Shown one piece after another: positions 21,257 to 30,343 of a stretch of 64,000 nt of DNA. Source of the DNA: Arthrobacter sp. C2 (lineage in GTDB: Bacteria > Actinomycetota > Actinomycetes > Actinomycetales > Micrococcaceae). Every line of letters begins with the position of its first letter. The stretch's first letter is position 1. The notes beneath the pieces are model-generated. The model had not been told where the DNA came from. It worked only from the letters and a program-made list of their open reading frames with translations, and made no database searches. The stretch is from contig CP042428.1 in assembly GCA_024207135.1 (NCBI GenBank), positions 744,001 through 808,000 on the forward strand. The letters are read 5' to 3'. A program made the position numbers and the translations under genes.

Positions 21257-21363
21257 TCTATAAAAGTCCCTCTGACACCAATGCATTGGGCCCCGCGTGG
21301 CGGGAAATTTCACTGCTTCACGCCTACAGCCGCGGAAACACGCGGGATTAACATTTCAGATTT

Positions 21364-21384
21364 TCTACGATTCGTAGATAACCT
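21364..21384 (+). promoter_or_regulatory. Palindromic operator and -10 box of trpD
   Basis: TCTACGATTCGTAGA (21364-21378) is a perfect 15-base palindrome directly joined to TAACCT (21379-21384), the -10 box, which ends 6 bases before the trpD GTG. A repressor bound here would block trpD; it lies about 120 bases from the ctaE start and could affect that promoter too. A close copy lies at ctaC (11959). Confidence 0.6.
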
Positions 21385-21390
21385 AGTGGC

Positions 21391-22443
21391 GTGTCAACGA
21401 TTCGAACGAAGCAAAAGTTCCCCACATGGCCGACAATTCTCTCTATCCTGATCGCCGGAGGCGACCTGGACAGGGACCAAGCGTATTGGGCCATGGGCGA
21501 GGTGATGACGGGCAATGCCACCGATACGCAAGTAGCCGGTTTCCTTGTCGCGCTTCGCTCCAAGGGCGAAACCGTTGACGAACTCACCGGCTTGGTCGAG
21601 GCGATGATCGCCAATGCGATGCCCCTGGCGGTCGAGGGCGAGTGCCTGGACATCGTCGGCACGGGAGGTGACCGACAGAACACCGTGAACATCTCCACCA
21701 TGGCATCGATGGTCTGTGCCGGCGCCGGCGCCCGGATCGTCAAGCACGGCAACCGGGCATCTTCATCATCCTCGGGTTCGGCCGATGTCCTCGAAGCGCT
21801 GGGCGTGAGGTTGGACGTCCCGATCGAACGCCTCCACGACGTGCTCGACGCAGCCAACATCACGTTCTGCTTTGCCAACCTTTTTCATCCCTCGATGCGC
21901 AATGCCGCCGTGCCGCGGCGCGAGCTGGGCGTGCCCACCGCGTTCAACTTCATGGGTCCGCTGACCAACCCGTCCGAGCCCACCGCATCGGCCATCGGCT
22001 GCGCTGACCTGCGCATGGCGCCGCTGATGGCCGGAGTCCTGGCTGCCCGCGGCGTGCGCGCCCTGGTGTTCCGCGGTGAGGACGGGCTGGACGAGTTGAC
22101 GACCACCGCCGAGAACCGGGTCTGGGAAGTGCGCGACGGGAAAGTGGTGGAAACGAGGTTCGATGCGCAGGCCATCGGCATGCCGAGGGTCACGATCGAG
22201 GACCTGCGCGGTGGCGACGCCCGGTACAACGCCCAGGTGGTGCGCGATGTGCTCGACGGCGCCCGGGGTCCGGTGCGCGATGCGGTGCTGCTCAATGCCG
22301 CTGCCGGGTTGGTCGCCTTTGATCCGGACGGGTCCGGTTCCTTGTCCGAGCGCATCGAGCGGGCGGTTGTCCGGGCAGCCGAGTCGATCGACTCCGGCTC
22401 CGCCCGCCAGGTTCTGGACAAGTGGATCCAGGCGACGGCCTAG
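21391..22443 (+). CDS. trpD: Anthranilate phosphoribosyltransferase
   Basis: TrpD transfers phosphoribose from PRPP to anthranilate in tryptophan synthesis. The 350-residue protein has the PRPP-binding [14 protein letters not shown] (about 89-102), the [21 protein letters not shown] segment and the conserved [10 protein letters not shown]-type region (here [12 protein letters not shown]). It stands apart from other trp genes, next to ctaE, an arrangement seen in actinobacteria. The GTG start is preceded by a -10 box at leaderless spacing and no ribosome-binding site. Confidence 0.96.
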   Translation: MSTIRTKQKFPTWPTILSILIAGGDLDRDQAYWAMGEVMTGNATDTQVAGFLVALRSKGETVDELTGLVEAMIANAMPLAVEGECLDIVGTGGDRQNTVNISTMASMVCAGAGARIVKHGNRASSSSSGSADVLEALGVRLDVPIERLHDVLDAANITFCFANLFHPSMRNAAVPRRELGVPTAFNFMGPLTNPSEPTASAIGCADLRMAPLMAGVLAARGVRALVFRGEDGLDELTTTAENRVWEVRDGKVVETRFDAQAIGMPRVTIEDLRGGDARYNAQVVRDVLDGARGPVRDAVLLNAAAGLVAFDPDGSGSLSERIERAVVRAAESIDSGSARQVLDKWIQATA

Positions 22444-22478
22444 TCTCAATTTCCTGCGTGTACCTGTGCACGCGGACA

Positions 22479-22524
22479 GGCGCCCTTGCCATCCCTACGG
22501 GACGGCAAGGGCGCCAGTGCTGTT
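22479..22524 (+). terminator. Terminator after trpD
   Basis: A 12-bp stem (22479-22490 with 22504-22515) contains an inner TCCC/GGGA pairing and is followed by AGTGCTGTTTC. Confidence 0.8.
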
Positions 22525-22740
22525 TCTACGGCCCGGCGGCACTTTCGCCCCCATGGACCCGGGGATCGGTTTTGCGGACGCTGGCGGCCCCGTGGGGGAG
22601 CCTTCGACTCCTTCCCCGTCAGAAGGTCCGCTGGATCGAGAATCGGGGCGGACAGCCCGCTTGAGGCCAAATCCACGTAACAAAGGGCCATCGCTGAAAT
22701 TCTTTTAGTCTCGTTTGCGGACCCGGTTCCCGTTCCGCGC

Positions 22741-22773
22741 AAAAAGCCGGGCCCCGGTCGCTCCGGACGGCTT
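22741..22773 (-). terminator. Terminator for the leftward RAM-domain gene
   Basis: On the minus strand, AAGCCG and CCGG arms pair with CCGG and CGGCTT and run straight into TTTTT. It lies about 110 bases after the stop at 22886. The rest of 22525-22885 shows no gene. Confidence 0.6.
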
Positions 22774-22885
22774 CAGCGCGGCCACGGTGGCCGGCGGTTA
22801 ACGCAACGGCGGGTGCCTGGCGGCCCCGTCGAGGGACCGCGAGACACCCGCGGGGAGTTTGCTGCGTCGTGCGGACGCCTCCGGG

Positions 22886-23164
22886 CTACTCGAGACCGAG
22901 CGAGAACGCCGCATCCAGGTCGTGGCTGGAATATGCGCGGAACGCGATATGCGTCTGGGTGCCGGTGATTCCGGGCACCTTGGACAGCTTGTTGGCAATG
23001 ACTTCGGCCAGGTCCTCGTGCTGGCGGACCCGCGCGATGGCGATCAGGTCCCAGTCGCCGGCGACCGAATAGACCTCGGAAATGCCCTCGATGTCCGAAA
23101 TCTTTTCGGCGCACTCGGGAATGCTGTCAGAAGCGGTTTGGATCATGACGAATGCAGTGACCAC
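22886..23164 (-). CDS. Stand-alone Lrp/AsnC ligand-binding (RAM) domain protein
   Basis: This 92-residue protein consists only of the alpha/beta RAM domain of Lrp/AsnC regulators (VTAFVMIQT, then SVAGDWDLIAIARV, the effector-binding region). It has no DNA-binding helix-turn-helix. Such proteins form multimers and bind small molecules, often amino acids, and may modulate full-length Lrp partners. The GTG start has GGAGGT 7 bases upstream. Its place next to trpD and a DUF3054 gene is common in this group, but a functional link is unproven. Confidence 0.88.
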   Translation of the reverse strand: MVTAFVMIQTASDSIPECAEKISDIEGISEVYSVAGDWDLIAIARVRQHEDLAEVIANKLSKVPGITGTQTHIAFRAYSSHDLDAAFSLGLE

Positions 23165-23221
23165 GTTGGTACCTCCAGTTGGTTATGGGTGGTGGTTCCC
23201 CGAACTTGCGTTGAGCCTAGT

Positions 23222-23605
23222 TCAGGACGCGAGGTTGCGCACGCGGCGGCGCGCAACGAGCGAGGTGACGACACGGCGGCCCAGCAGGAACACTCCGAGC
23301 ACAATCGTTGCCACGATGATGAAAGGCACCGCGGCCGTGGCGCCGAACAGCACACGCAGCGCCAGGCCCAGGGCAACGGTGCCGAGCCAGACCAGCACGC
23401 CGGTGGGCCAGATCCGCGAATGGTTGGTCCAGGGGCGCGAGAGCAACGTCAGCGCCGCCAGCGCCAACAGGAACGGGGCACCGGTCCGGAGCACTCCGAG
23501 GACGGTCAGTGAATGCTGGTGGGAACCCCGTCCGCTCAAGGCAAAGATCAGGACGAGGACCACGTCGACCGCGAAATACGCGATCCAGGTCTTACGAGAG
23601 GTCAT
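23222..23605 (-). CDS. DUF3054 family membrane protein
   Basis: This 127-residue protein has four hydrophobic helices (about 6-22, 38-57, 68-86 and 91-109) and a basic tail. The family hallmark GRGSHQHS follows helix 1 and WPTGVLVWLGTVALG lies in helix 3. No role is established for DUF3054. The ATG lies 6 bases after TAGAAT (23612-23617, minus strand) without a ribosome-binding site, so the transcript is probably leaderless. It runs in the same direction as the RAM-domain gene 57 bases downstream. Confidence 0.85.
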   Translation of the reverse strand: MTSRKTWIAYFAVDVVLVLIFALSGRGSHQHSLTVLGVLRTGAPFLLALAALTLLSRPWTNHSRIWPTGVLVWLGTVALGLALRVLFGATAAVPFIIVATIVLGVFLLGRRVVTSLVARRRVRNLAS

Positions 23606-23744
23606 GGATCGATTCTACCGCTCGTAAAACACGTGTTCGTCACCCGGCTCCGCGGCGCGGGCCGGAACACGACCCCATGCCGTGCCCGATGCGGGCACGG
23701 GGGAGAGGACTGCCGGCAGCCAGGAAGGGTGACACGCTCGGCTC

Positions 23745-24302
23745 CTACCCCCGGGGCTCCACGCCGTAGGAATGGATGACGATCCCGTTGGCCATCGTCC
23801 GGGAATCCTTCAGCCGCAGCTGCGCTGCCGGTGCCTGGTCGTGGAGGAACACGGAGCCGGGGCCGGGGCCGATGAAGAACGGGTGGATCCAGAGCCGAAG
23901 CTCGTCCAGCAGCCCGTGGTCCATGAGCGTGCGGGCCAGGCGGCCGAACCCATAGGAGAGGATGTCCTGACCGGGGTCGGCCTTGAGCGCGGCAACGGCG
24001 CCGGGGACGTCGTCGCCGATGATGGCGCTGTTCTCCCAGCTCGCCTGGGTCAGCGTCGTGGAGACCACATGCTTGCGCACGGCGTTGATGCGTTCGGTGA
24101 ACGGGTCCCCGTTTCGTCCCTGCCAGACCCCGGCAAAGCTGAGATAGGTGTCCTTGCCGAGCAGGATCGCATCGCATTGGTCGATCAACTCTTGCTGGAT
24201 CCCGGCACTCTCGCCGCCGGGGTCATCCAGGGCGGGCCAATCCTGCGGGTTGCTGATGATCCCCTCGAGCGTGACATAGGTGGAATTGATGATCCGTCGC
24301 AT
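23745..24302 (-). CDS. Dihydrofolate reductase family protein (RibD C-terminal fold)
   Basis: The 185-residue protein has the DHFR/RibD-C fold: MRRIINSTYVTLEG at the start, LLGKDTYLSF, and a C-terminal GLLDELRLWIHPFFIGPG segment. Members of this group are NADPH-dependent reductases of mostly unknown substrate and are not true folate enzymes. AAGGAGG precedes the ATG by 8 bases, which rules out the longer frame upstream. A related but broken gene lies at 46588-47172. Confidence 0.87.
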   Translation of the reverse strand: MRRIINSTYVTLEGIISNPQDWPALDDPGGESAGIQQELIDQCDAILLGKDTYLSFAGVWQGRNGDPFTERINAVRKHVVSTTLTQASWENSAIIGDDVPGAVAALKADPGQDILSYGFGRLARTLMDHGLLDELRLWIHPFFIGPGPGSVFLHDQAPAAQLRLKDSRTMANGIVIHSYGVEPRG

Positions 24303-24394
24303 GGGAAGCGCCTCCTTGGGTGATGCCGAGCGTGCATCGGATACCGCAAGGCTTCCACGCGGCAGGCCGCAGGGGAACCCGTTGCGGCGGATTG

Positions 24395-24437
24395 CCCGCA
24401 ACAGGCCTTGGGGGCACGGCCTAAGGCCTGTTGCGGG
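24395..24437 (-). terminator. Terminator for the amidotransferase gene
   Basis: A perfect 15-bp stem (24395-24409 with 24423-24437) with a 13-base loop lies 31 bases after the leftward stop at 24468. No U-tract follows. Confidence 0.7.
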
Positions 24438-24467
24438 ACACCGCCTCTGAGGCTTTCGGCACGCGGA

Positions 24468-25346
24468 TCATGCCGGCACCTGGGGATGTTGCGAGGCGGC
24501 GGCCGCGGCGCCAAGCTGTTCGAGCCGGATCTTCCGGCGTGGAGGCTGCGCGAAGGAAAGGTGCGAGCCAATCGCCAGGTCTTGGTTGACATGAAGCAAT
24601 TCGCCCGGTTCCAGCAGCCGCCAATCCGGATGGGCCGTCATGATTTCCGTCGCCACGATCACGACGCGCCGCGTGGCCAGTTGCCGGCTGTGGGCGCGGA
24701 TCCTGCGGCTGTGTGCGACAAGTGGTTCGGCGTCGGCCACGGGACCCGGGGGCCGGTCCAGGACGTACAGTTCGTGGGTCTCGGGATAGCGCAGGGCCCA
24801 CAGGTCCGTGGCGGTGGTGAGGATGAAGTTCAGGCTGTAGACGGGCAGGTGCTGCGCGATCCAGTTCACGGCGGCGGTGATCCCGGCAGCGACATCCCCG
24901 TCCGCGCGGCGGATTTCCGCGGTCACCAACGCGAACATCCGCTCGCTGTCGGTTTGCCCCAGGACCAGGTCCCGGGTCCCGACCGAATCGAGCCGGTCCT
25001 CAAGCATGGCCATGCCGCCCAGCACCCCGTTGTGGGCGAAGAGCCGGTTGTCCTGTTCGAACGGGTGGGTGTTCACCCGGGTGTGTCCGCCGGTGCTGGC
25101 GTAGCGCACATGCGCCAGGAACGTCGTGCTTTCCAGGCGCCGGGCCTCAGCCGCGAATTCCCGGTCCTGCCAGGCCGTGAGCGGCTGTTTGTTGACCATG
25201 GCCTTCTCCCGGACATCGAAGGTACCGATGCCGGTGCCGTCCGGTTCGTAGTGGCTTTGCAGGGACAGGCTGTTGGGCGCCTCGAGCAGCCAAAAGGTGG
25301 CCTTGGCCCGGTCCAGTCCGGCGTGCAGTCCAAAAAGTCGACACAT
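24468..25346 (-). CDS. Class II glutamine amidotransferase (YafJ-like)
   Basis: Translation from MCRLFG puts the N-terminal nucleophile Cys at position 2, as in Ntn-hydrolase amidotransferases. The motifs VRYASTGGHTRVNTHPF and LFAHNGVLGG supply the glutamine and oxyanion residues. Nothing else in the 292 residues forms a synthetase domain, so the acceptor reaction is unknown; YafJ and EgtC relatives act on gamma-glutamyl or related compounds. AGGA lies just upstream of the ATG. A longer upstream frame would displace the catalytic Cys and was rejected. Confidence 0.88.
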   Translation of the reverse strand: MCRLFGLHAGLDRAKATFWLLEAPNSLSLQSHYEPDGTGIGTFDVREKAMVNKQPLTAWQDREFAAEARRLESTTFLAHVRYASTGGHTRVNTHPFEQDNRLFAHNGVLGGMAMLEDRLDSVGTRDLVLGQTDSERMFALVTAEIRRADGDVAAGITAAVNWIAQHLPVYSLNFILTTATDLWALRYPETHELYVLDRPPGPVADAEPLVAHSRRIRAHSRQLATRRVVIVATEIMTAHPDWRLLEPGELLHVNQDLAIGSHLSFAQPPRRKIRLEQLGAAAAASQHPQVPA

Positions 25347-25600
25347 GATTCCTGCTTTCCCCTGCCCAGGGACCCGCACCCCGCCGCCGGATTGCCCCCA
25401 TTCCCCACCTTGGATGATGCCGGTGGACATATCAAGGGGCAGCGGAGGCCGACTCCGGTGCGGAAGTTGTTGACCTGCGGTTCCGGCTGCACGGGTGAGG
25501 ACCGAGACGCCGGTCCACGGATGCCTGCCTTCCAGGCCGGGGTCGAGGTCCAGGTCGCACAGGTGATTCTTGGGTTCATCGCCAAGGGGCAGGACTAACG

Positions 25601-27436
25601 TTGGATAGTGACAGCGGCGCGCGATCGCCCCTGCCCCGAAATCTGGAAAAGGGGCCGTCAAGAGTGTTTCAGGACAAGGTTCGAACCGAAGGGCACACAT
25701 CGAGCCGGCGTTCGAGGAACGTCGGGAATCCACGCTACAAGTGGATCGTCCTGTCCAACACCACCCTGGGCGTGCTCATGGCCTCGATCAACGCCTCGAT
25801 CTTGCTGATAGCCCTGCCCGACATCTTCCGCGGGGTGGGCATCGATCCGCTGCAGCCGGAGAACACCAGCCTGCTGTTGTTGCTGATCATGGGGTACATG
25901 GTGGTCACCGCGGTGCTGGTGGTCAGCTTCGGCCGCTTGGGGGACATGTACGGCCGGGTCCGGATGTACAACGCGGGATTCGCCATCTTCACGGTGTTCT
26001 CTGTCATGCTGGCCGTGACCTGGATGCACGGCGTTGCGGCCGTGTACTGGATGATCTTCATGAGGGTCCTGCAGGGCGTGGGCGGAGCAATGCTCTTCGC
26101 CACATCGAACGCCATCATCACCGATGCCTACCCCGTGGACCAGCGGGGCCTTGCCCTGGGGCTGAACCAGGTCGCGGGCATCGCCGGATCGTTCCTGGGG
26201 CTGGTCATCGGCGGGTTGCTGGGCCCCATCGATTGGCGCCTGGTGTTCCTGGTGTCGGTTCCGGTGGGCATCTTCGGAACGGTCTGGGCCTACCTGAAGC
26301 TCCATGACAACGGCATCCGCGAACCCGCCCGGCTCGACTGGTGGGGGAACGTCAGCTTCGCGGCGGGGTTGATCGCCGTGCTGGTCGGGATCACCTACGG
26401 AATCCAGCCCTATGCCGGGCACACCATGGGCTGGGAAAACCCGTGGGTGCTGGGCGCGCTGGTCGGTGGCACGCTGGTGCTCGTGGTGTTCGTCCTCGTC
26501 GAACACCGGGTCGCCGAGCCCATGTTTGAACTCTCGTTGTTCCGGATCCGGGCGTTCACCGCCGGCAACCTGGCGAGCCTGCTCTCGGCCATCGGGCGGG
26601 GCGGGTTGATGTTCATCCTGATCATCTGGCTCCAGGGCATCTGGCTTCCGCGCCACGGCTACGGCTTTTCCCAGACCCCGCTGTGGGCGGGAATCTACAT
26701 GCTGCCCCTGACGGCGGGCTTCCTGATGGCCGGACCGGTGTCCGGGGCGATCTCGGACAAGCACGGGGCCAGGCTGCTGGCCACCGGGGGCATGGTGGTG
26801 GCCGCGCTGAGCTTCGGTTGGCTGCTGGTGCTGCCGGTGGATTTCAGTTACTGGACCTTTGCCCTGGCGTTGCTGCTCAACGGCATCGGCATGGGATTGT
26901 TCGCCGCCCCGAACCGCGCCGGAATCATGAACAGCCTGCCGGCCAACCGCCGCGGAGTCGGTGCGGGCATGAGCACCACCTTCCAGAACTCGGCCATGGT
27001 GCTTTCCATCGGGATCTTCTTCTCGTTGATGATCACCGGCCTGGCACGCGACCTGCCGAGCACCCTGGTGTCGGGGCTCACCGCGCACGGGGTCGGCATT
27101 GCCGATGCCCGCCGGGTCGCCGGCCTGCCGCCGGTTTCCGTGCTGTTCGCCTCCCTGCTGGGTTACAACCCGGTGCAGTCCCTGGTGGGGCCCACCGCGC
27201 TGGCGCAGCTGCCTCCGGCGGACTCCGCCTATCTGACTGGACGGGGCTTCTTCCCCACCCTGATATCCGGACCGTTCTCCGACGGGCTGGCGGTGGCCTT
27301 CGGGTTCGCCATCGTGGCCTGCCTGGTCGCGGCGGTGGCCTCGGCGCTGCGCGGAGGCAAGTACGCCTATGGGGATCCCAATGGCGAGGTTTCCGCCGCG
27401 GTCCAAGACCCGGCGGCCTCGCCCGACGCACACTGA
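25601..27436 (+). CDS. MFS transporter, DHA2 (14-helix) drug-efflux type
   Basis: The 611-residue protein has about 14 membrane helices. It shows the MFS loop signature GRLGDMYGRVRMYNAG between helices 2 and 3 and the antiporter motif C region in helix 5 (ALGLNQVAGIAGSFLGLVIGG region). This is the EmrB/QacA (DHA2) group, proton-driven exporters of drugs or metabolites. The TTG start has AGGA 6 bases upstream. An N-terminal hydrophilic stretch of 45 residues precedes helix 1. Substrate unknown. Confidence 0.9.
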   Translation: MDSDSGARSPLPRNLEKGPSRVFQDKVRTEGHTSSRRSRNVGNPRYKWIVLSNTTLGVLMASINASILLIALPDIFRGVGIDPLQPENTSLLLLLIMGYMVVTAVLVVSFGRLGDMYGRVRMYNAGFAIFTVFSVMLAVTWMHGVAAVYWMIFMRVLQGVGGAMLFATSNAIITDAYPVDQRGLALGLNQVAGIAGSFLGLVIGGLLGPIDWRLVFLVSVPVGIFGTVWAYLKLHDNGIREPARLDWWGNVSFAAGLIAVLVGITYGIQPYAGHTMGWENPWVLGALVGGTLVLVVFVLVEHRVAEPMFELSLFRIRAFTAGNLASLLSAIGRGGLMFILIIWLQGIWLPRHGYGFSQTPLWAGIYMLPLTAGFLMAGPVSGAISDKHGARLLATGGMVVAALSFGWLLVLPVDFSYWTFALALLLNGIGMGLFAAPNRAGIMNSLPANRRGVGAGMSTTFQNSAMVLSIGIFFSLMITGLARDLPSTLVSGLTAHGVGIADARRVAGLPPVSVLFASLLGYNPVQSLVGPTALAQLPPADSAYLTGRGFFPTLISGPFSDGLAVAFGFAIVACLVAAVASALRGGKYAYGDPNGEVSAAVQDPAASPDAH

Positions 27437-27530
27437 ACGGCCGCCACGACCATGGACGGAGGGCCCCGTCGCTGCGTAGCATGATGACCCCAAAAAGCCT
27501 CGACGCGACGAACACCGGAGGAAGCATCGC

Positions 27531-27968
27531 ATGGCACGGATAGAACGTTTCGACCACGTCGGCGTCACCGTGGCGGACCTTGATACCGTGGCGAAGTTCT
27601 TTGTCGACCTTGGTCTCGAGGTCGAGGGTCGCACATTCGTCGAAGGCGAGTTCCTGGACACGGTGTGCGGCATACCCGATTCCCGCACGGAGATCCTGAT
27701 GCTGCGGTCCCCGGACGGCGCCCGGCTGGAGTTGGCGCGTTTCGTCCGGCCCGACCATGTGCCGGGATCCCCGGACGCGATGGCCAACCAGTTGGGGCTG
27801 CGCAACGTGTGTTTCGAGGTCGACGACCTGCAGGTGCTGGTCGATCGGCTGGCCGCGCAGGGATACGGGCTGGTCGGCGGCGTCGGCGAGTACGAGGATT
27901 ACTGGCGCATGGCCTACGTGCGGGGACCGGAGGGGATCATCGTTTCCCTGACCGAAAGGATCCACTGA
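27531..27968 (+). CDS. VOC family protein (glyoxalase-like)
   Basis: The two beta-alpha-beta modules of a VOC domain are clear: FDHVGVTVADLDTVAKFF at the start with the first metal-ligand His, and LGLRNVCFEVDDLQVLVDRL in the second half ending in YVRGPEGIIVSLTERI with the Glu-type ligand position. The length of 145 residues fits a single-domain enzyme such as a lyase, epimerase or dioxygenase-related protein. GGAGGAAG precedes the ATG. It is unrelated in detail to the VOC protein at 16225. Confidence 0.88.
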   Translation: MARIERFDHVGVTVADLDTVAKFFVDLGLEVEGRTFVEGEFLDTVCGIPDSRTEILMLRSPDGARLELARFVRPDHVPGSPDAMANQLGLRNVCFEVDDLQVLVDRLAAQGYGLVGGVGEYEDYWRMAYVRGPEGIIVSLTERIH

Positions 27969-28050
27969 CAACGGCGCTCCTCCTCACCTTGCGTGCGAGG
28001 CACGAGCTTCCTGTACGGGATTGCTGAGGGTCTCGACCCCAGGGTTCGAC

Positions 28051-28078
28051 CCGGTGCCACACCCACATGTGGCACCGG
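28051..28078 (+). terminator. Terminator after the VOC gene
   Basis: An 11-bp perfect stem (28051-28061 with 28068-28078) on a 6-base loop lies about 80 bases after the stop. Confidence 0.65.
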
Positions 28079-28184
28079 AATTGTGCCGGTGCATTTGGGG
28101 GAACGTCCCGCGGACCGATGGGCGCCGGAAACCATTTCTTCGCGTTTCGGTCCAAGGGGCACGTCCGTGGCCCATACTCGGAGC

Positions 28185-28871
28185 ATGAGAATGGATGGCA
28201 TCCTTCCCGAAGACGCACCCGATCCGCGGATCGAACAGGCGGAACAACTCAAGCTCATGCCGGTCCCGGTGATGGGGCTCGTTCCCCAGCCCTCGTTGGA
28301 GGACCCTGATTGGGTCGGCCTGGCATCCGGCCTGGACGATCGCGGGTACAGCGACATGACGGCGAGCCTCAGCTATGTTCTGTGGCGGAACCCGGATGAC
28401 CGCTCGGACCCGGTCAATCTCGCGGACCTCGACGAACAGACGCGCCTGGCCATCGAGGACGTCCCGCCGTGGCCCCGTCCCGCATGGCTGCTGGAGCACG
28501 TGGAACGCATGCGATATCCGCAGCTCTGGGAGGCCGTGCGAACCACCTGGAACCGCGACTCCTCCGACCGTTCTTCGGTCGGCAGCGTGCTGGTCGAGCA
28601 CGTCAACTACATCCGCGTGAACCAGTTCCGCGAGAAACGTGGGCTTGGAGGCAACCCGTGGGACCACCCGGCCCCCGAGGTGACCCCCGGCTCGGTTAAC
28701 GGCCGGGTCACGGTCCTGGTCGATGGTGTCGAGGCGCCGGCCGCGGAGATCGACACGGATCCGTTCGTTTACGGCATCGGCGCGGCACTCGAAGGGGGAG
28801 CCGTGGTGACTGCGGTGCTCCCGCGCGCCGAGCTTGGGCGGATTCGCATCGAGTTCACGACGAGGAAATAG
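28185..28871 (+). CDS. Hypothetical protein, 228 aa
   Basis: I do not recognise this soluble protein. It begins acidic (MRMDGILPEDAPDPR), has a Trp-rich helical middle with the striking segment EHVNYIRVNQFREKRGLGG near residue 140, and ends in a likely all-beta domain (VTVLVDGVEAPAAEI to RIRIEFTTRK). No signal peptide, membrane segment or catalytic motif is evident. The ATG lies 6 bases after CATACT (28173-28178) with no ribosome-binding site, so the transcript is probably leaderless. Codon use matches its neighbours. Confidence 0.75.
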   Translation: MRMDGILPEDAPDPRIEQAEQLKLMPVPVMGLVPQPSLEDPDWVGLASGLDDRGYSDMTASLSYVLWRNPDDRSDPVNLADLDEQTRLAIEDVPPWPRPAWLLEHVERMRYPQLWEAVRTTWNRDSSDRSSVGSVLVEHVNYIRVNQFREKRGLGGNPWDHPAPEVTPGSVNGRVTVLVDGVEAPAAEIDTDPFVYGIGAALEGGAVVTAVLPRAELGRIRIEFTTRK

Positions 28872-29389
28872 GAGTCACTGCTGCGTGCACCGGACGGATG
28901 CCCGCAGTCCACAGGGGCATTGGCTCGGCATGAGGTGGGTTCCTTGTCTGTCCCTGGCTGCCGGCATCGCGCGGGAGCAGCGTGGAACCGACGCGCGGGG
29001 TGACCGATTCGATGGGCGTTTCGGCTGGACGGCGCCCGAAGACGAAATTTTTCGCTCCCTCATGGACGGGGTTCGAAGGGATGGCCTCCACCTATTTGGA
29101 CGCAGGCCGAACGAGACGAAGTTGCACCGGGGGAGTGCAGGGCAGGACCTGTTGCTTGAACGCGCCAGGCGCGAGTGGGCAAGGGGCCGTGCAGCATCCC
29201 GATCGGCGACGCGACACTTGCCGCCCGGGCGGCAACGATGGGTTTGATTGGTGAGAACCGGGCCAGGGTCTACCCGGTGCCGGGTGGCGCACTGGGTGTT
29301 CTTGGCCAGGATCGCACGGCAATTGCCGGGGCAAACGCCAACGCCCAGGCCAGGGACCGCTGGGCCGCCGGAGGCAGGCGCATCGCGCT
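28872..29389. other. Gene-free interval
   Basis: About 520 bases between convergent genes. Only Arg/Pro-rich spurious frames occur and no repeat or hairpin stands out. Confidence 0.55.
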
Positions 29390-29884
29390 CTACGCGGGGA
29401 GCCCGTCGAGGATTTCGTGCGGCCATTCCTTGTGCAGGACCTCTGCCAGGTCCAACTGCTCGCTTTCCACGCAATAGGGGGTGTGGTCAATGTCCTTGAC
29501 CTCCAAGACAACCGGCGCCCCCAGCAGCCCCCACGGGCCGACGGCGTTCGCCAGGTACCCCTGAAGGTGCAGATCCGCGTATTCGGGTGTCCACCAGGTC
29601 GAAAAGGTCTCCAAGAATTCGGCGGGGTTGATCGCCACCCATACGCCGAAGGTGAGCCGGTGGCCCCCGCTGAGGGAGACCGGCAGCAGCGCCCTGACGA
29701 ACGCACCGATTCCCTGGATCTGCATCATGACCGAGGTGTTCGGTGTGTCATGGCTCAGCCAGGATCCCGGGGCGTGGTGTTGCTCGGCGGTGTGCAGTAC
29801 GGGATCGGGAAGCGCAAAGCGGATGTGCCGATCGTGGTCGCTGACCTCGCGACCGCAGGCGCTGCAAGAATGTTCGGCTGCCAT
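29390..29884 (-). CDS. DUF2199 family protein
   Basis: This 164-residue protein starts with a small zinc-type motif (CSACGREV) and has the family core GHRLTFGVWVAINPAEFLETFSTWW followed by YLANAVGPWGLLG and the late His/Val segment. This pattern fits DUF2199, a cytosolic family of unknown function. The inner ATG (29884) was chosen because CSAC follows closely; a frame upstream to 29995 has no conservation features. It lies 133 bases downstream of the bioY operon, on the same strand. Confidence 0.72.
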   Translation of the reverse strand: MAAEHSCSACGREVSDHDRHIRFALPDPVLHTAEQHHAPGSWLSHDTPNTSVMMQIQGIGAFVRALLPVSLSGGHRLTFGVWVAINPAEFLETFSTWWTPEYADLHLQGYLANAVGPWGLLGAPVVLEVKDIDHTPYCVESEQLDLAEVLHKEWPHEILDGLPA

Positions 29885-30016
29885 GATCCAGTGCCCCTGC
29901 CGATCGGCTCCTGCTTGAACCCTATCCGGAATCGGGAAAATTGGAAGCCTGCGATGCTCCGCACAAGCACCGACCGCCGCTGCCCAACTCGACAACGGCG
30001 ATCCAGGCTTCCCTCT

Positions 30017-30343
30017 TCAACCCTGGAAGTACAGCTCGCTGTGCAGCTTGCATCCCGGGTTGAACGATGCGGCGCAATCCGGGCACGAGTCGGTGCCGAG
30101 GTACTCGGTGATCGCCAGCAGGTGCCCGCAGACGCCGCAAAGCACGGCCGGCTCGCCGCGGGAATCCAGCGGCCACTGCGTTGCGAGGTGGTCGGCTGTC
30201 TGGGCGTGGCAGAGGTGGCACGGGTAGAACTCGCCGCAGCACGCGAACTTGACCGCAATCACGTCCAGCTCGGTCCGGTAGTGCACGCAGCGCGTCTGGC
30301 CATCGACGACCGGACCAAGGACGTTCGGCCGGTCCGGGCTCAT
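30017..30343 (-). CDS. CHY-type zinc finger protein
   Basis: The 108-residue protein has the CHY zinc-finger arrangement: TRCVHY, ACCGEFYPCHLCH, CGVCGH and CPDCAASFNPGC. These give around a dozen Cys/His residues, enough for three zinc sites. The bacterial members are uncharacterised. The ATG overlaps the EcfT stop by 4 bases, so it is the last member of the bioY operon and is likely co-translated with the T-component. Why a zinc protein accompanies a biotin uptake operon is not known. Confidence 0.88.
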   Translation of the reverse strand: MSPDRPNVLGPVVDGQTRCVHYRTELDVIAVKFACCGEFYPCHLCHAQTADHLATQWPLDSRGEPAVLCGVCGHLLAITEYLGTDSCPDCAASFNPGCKLHSELYFQG

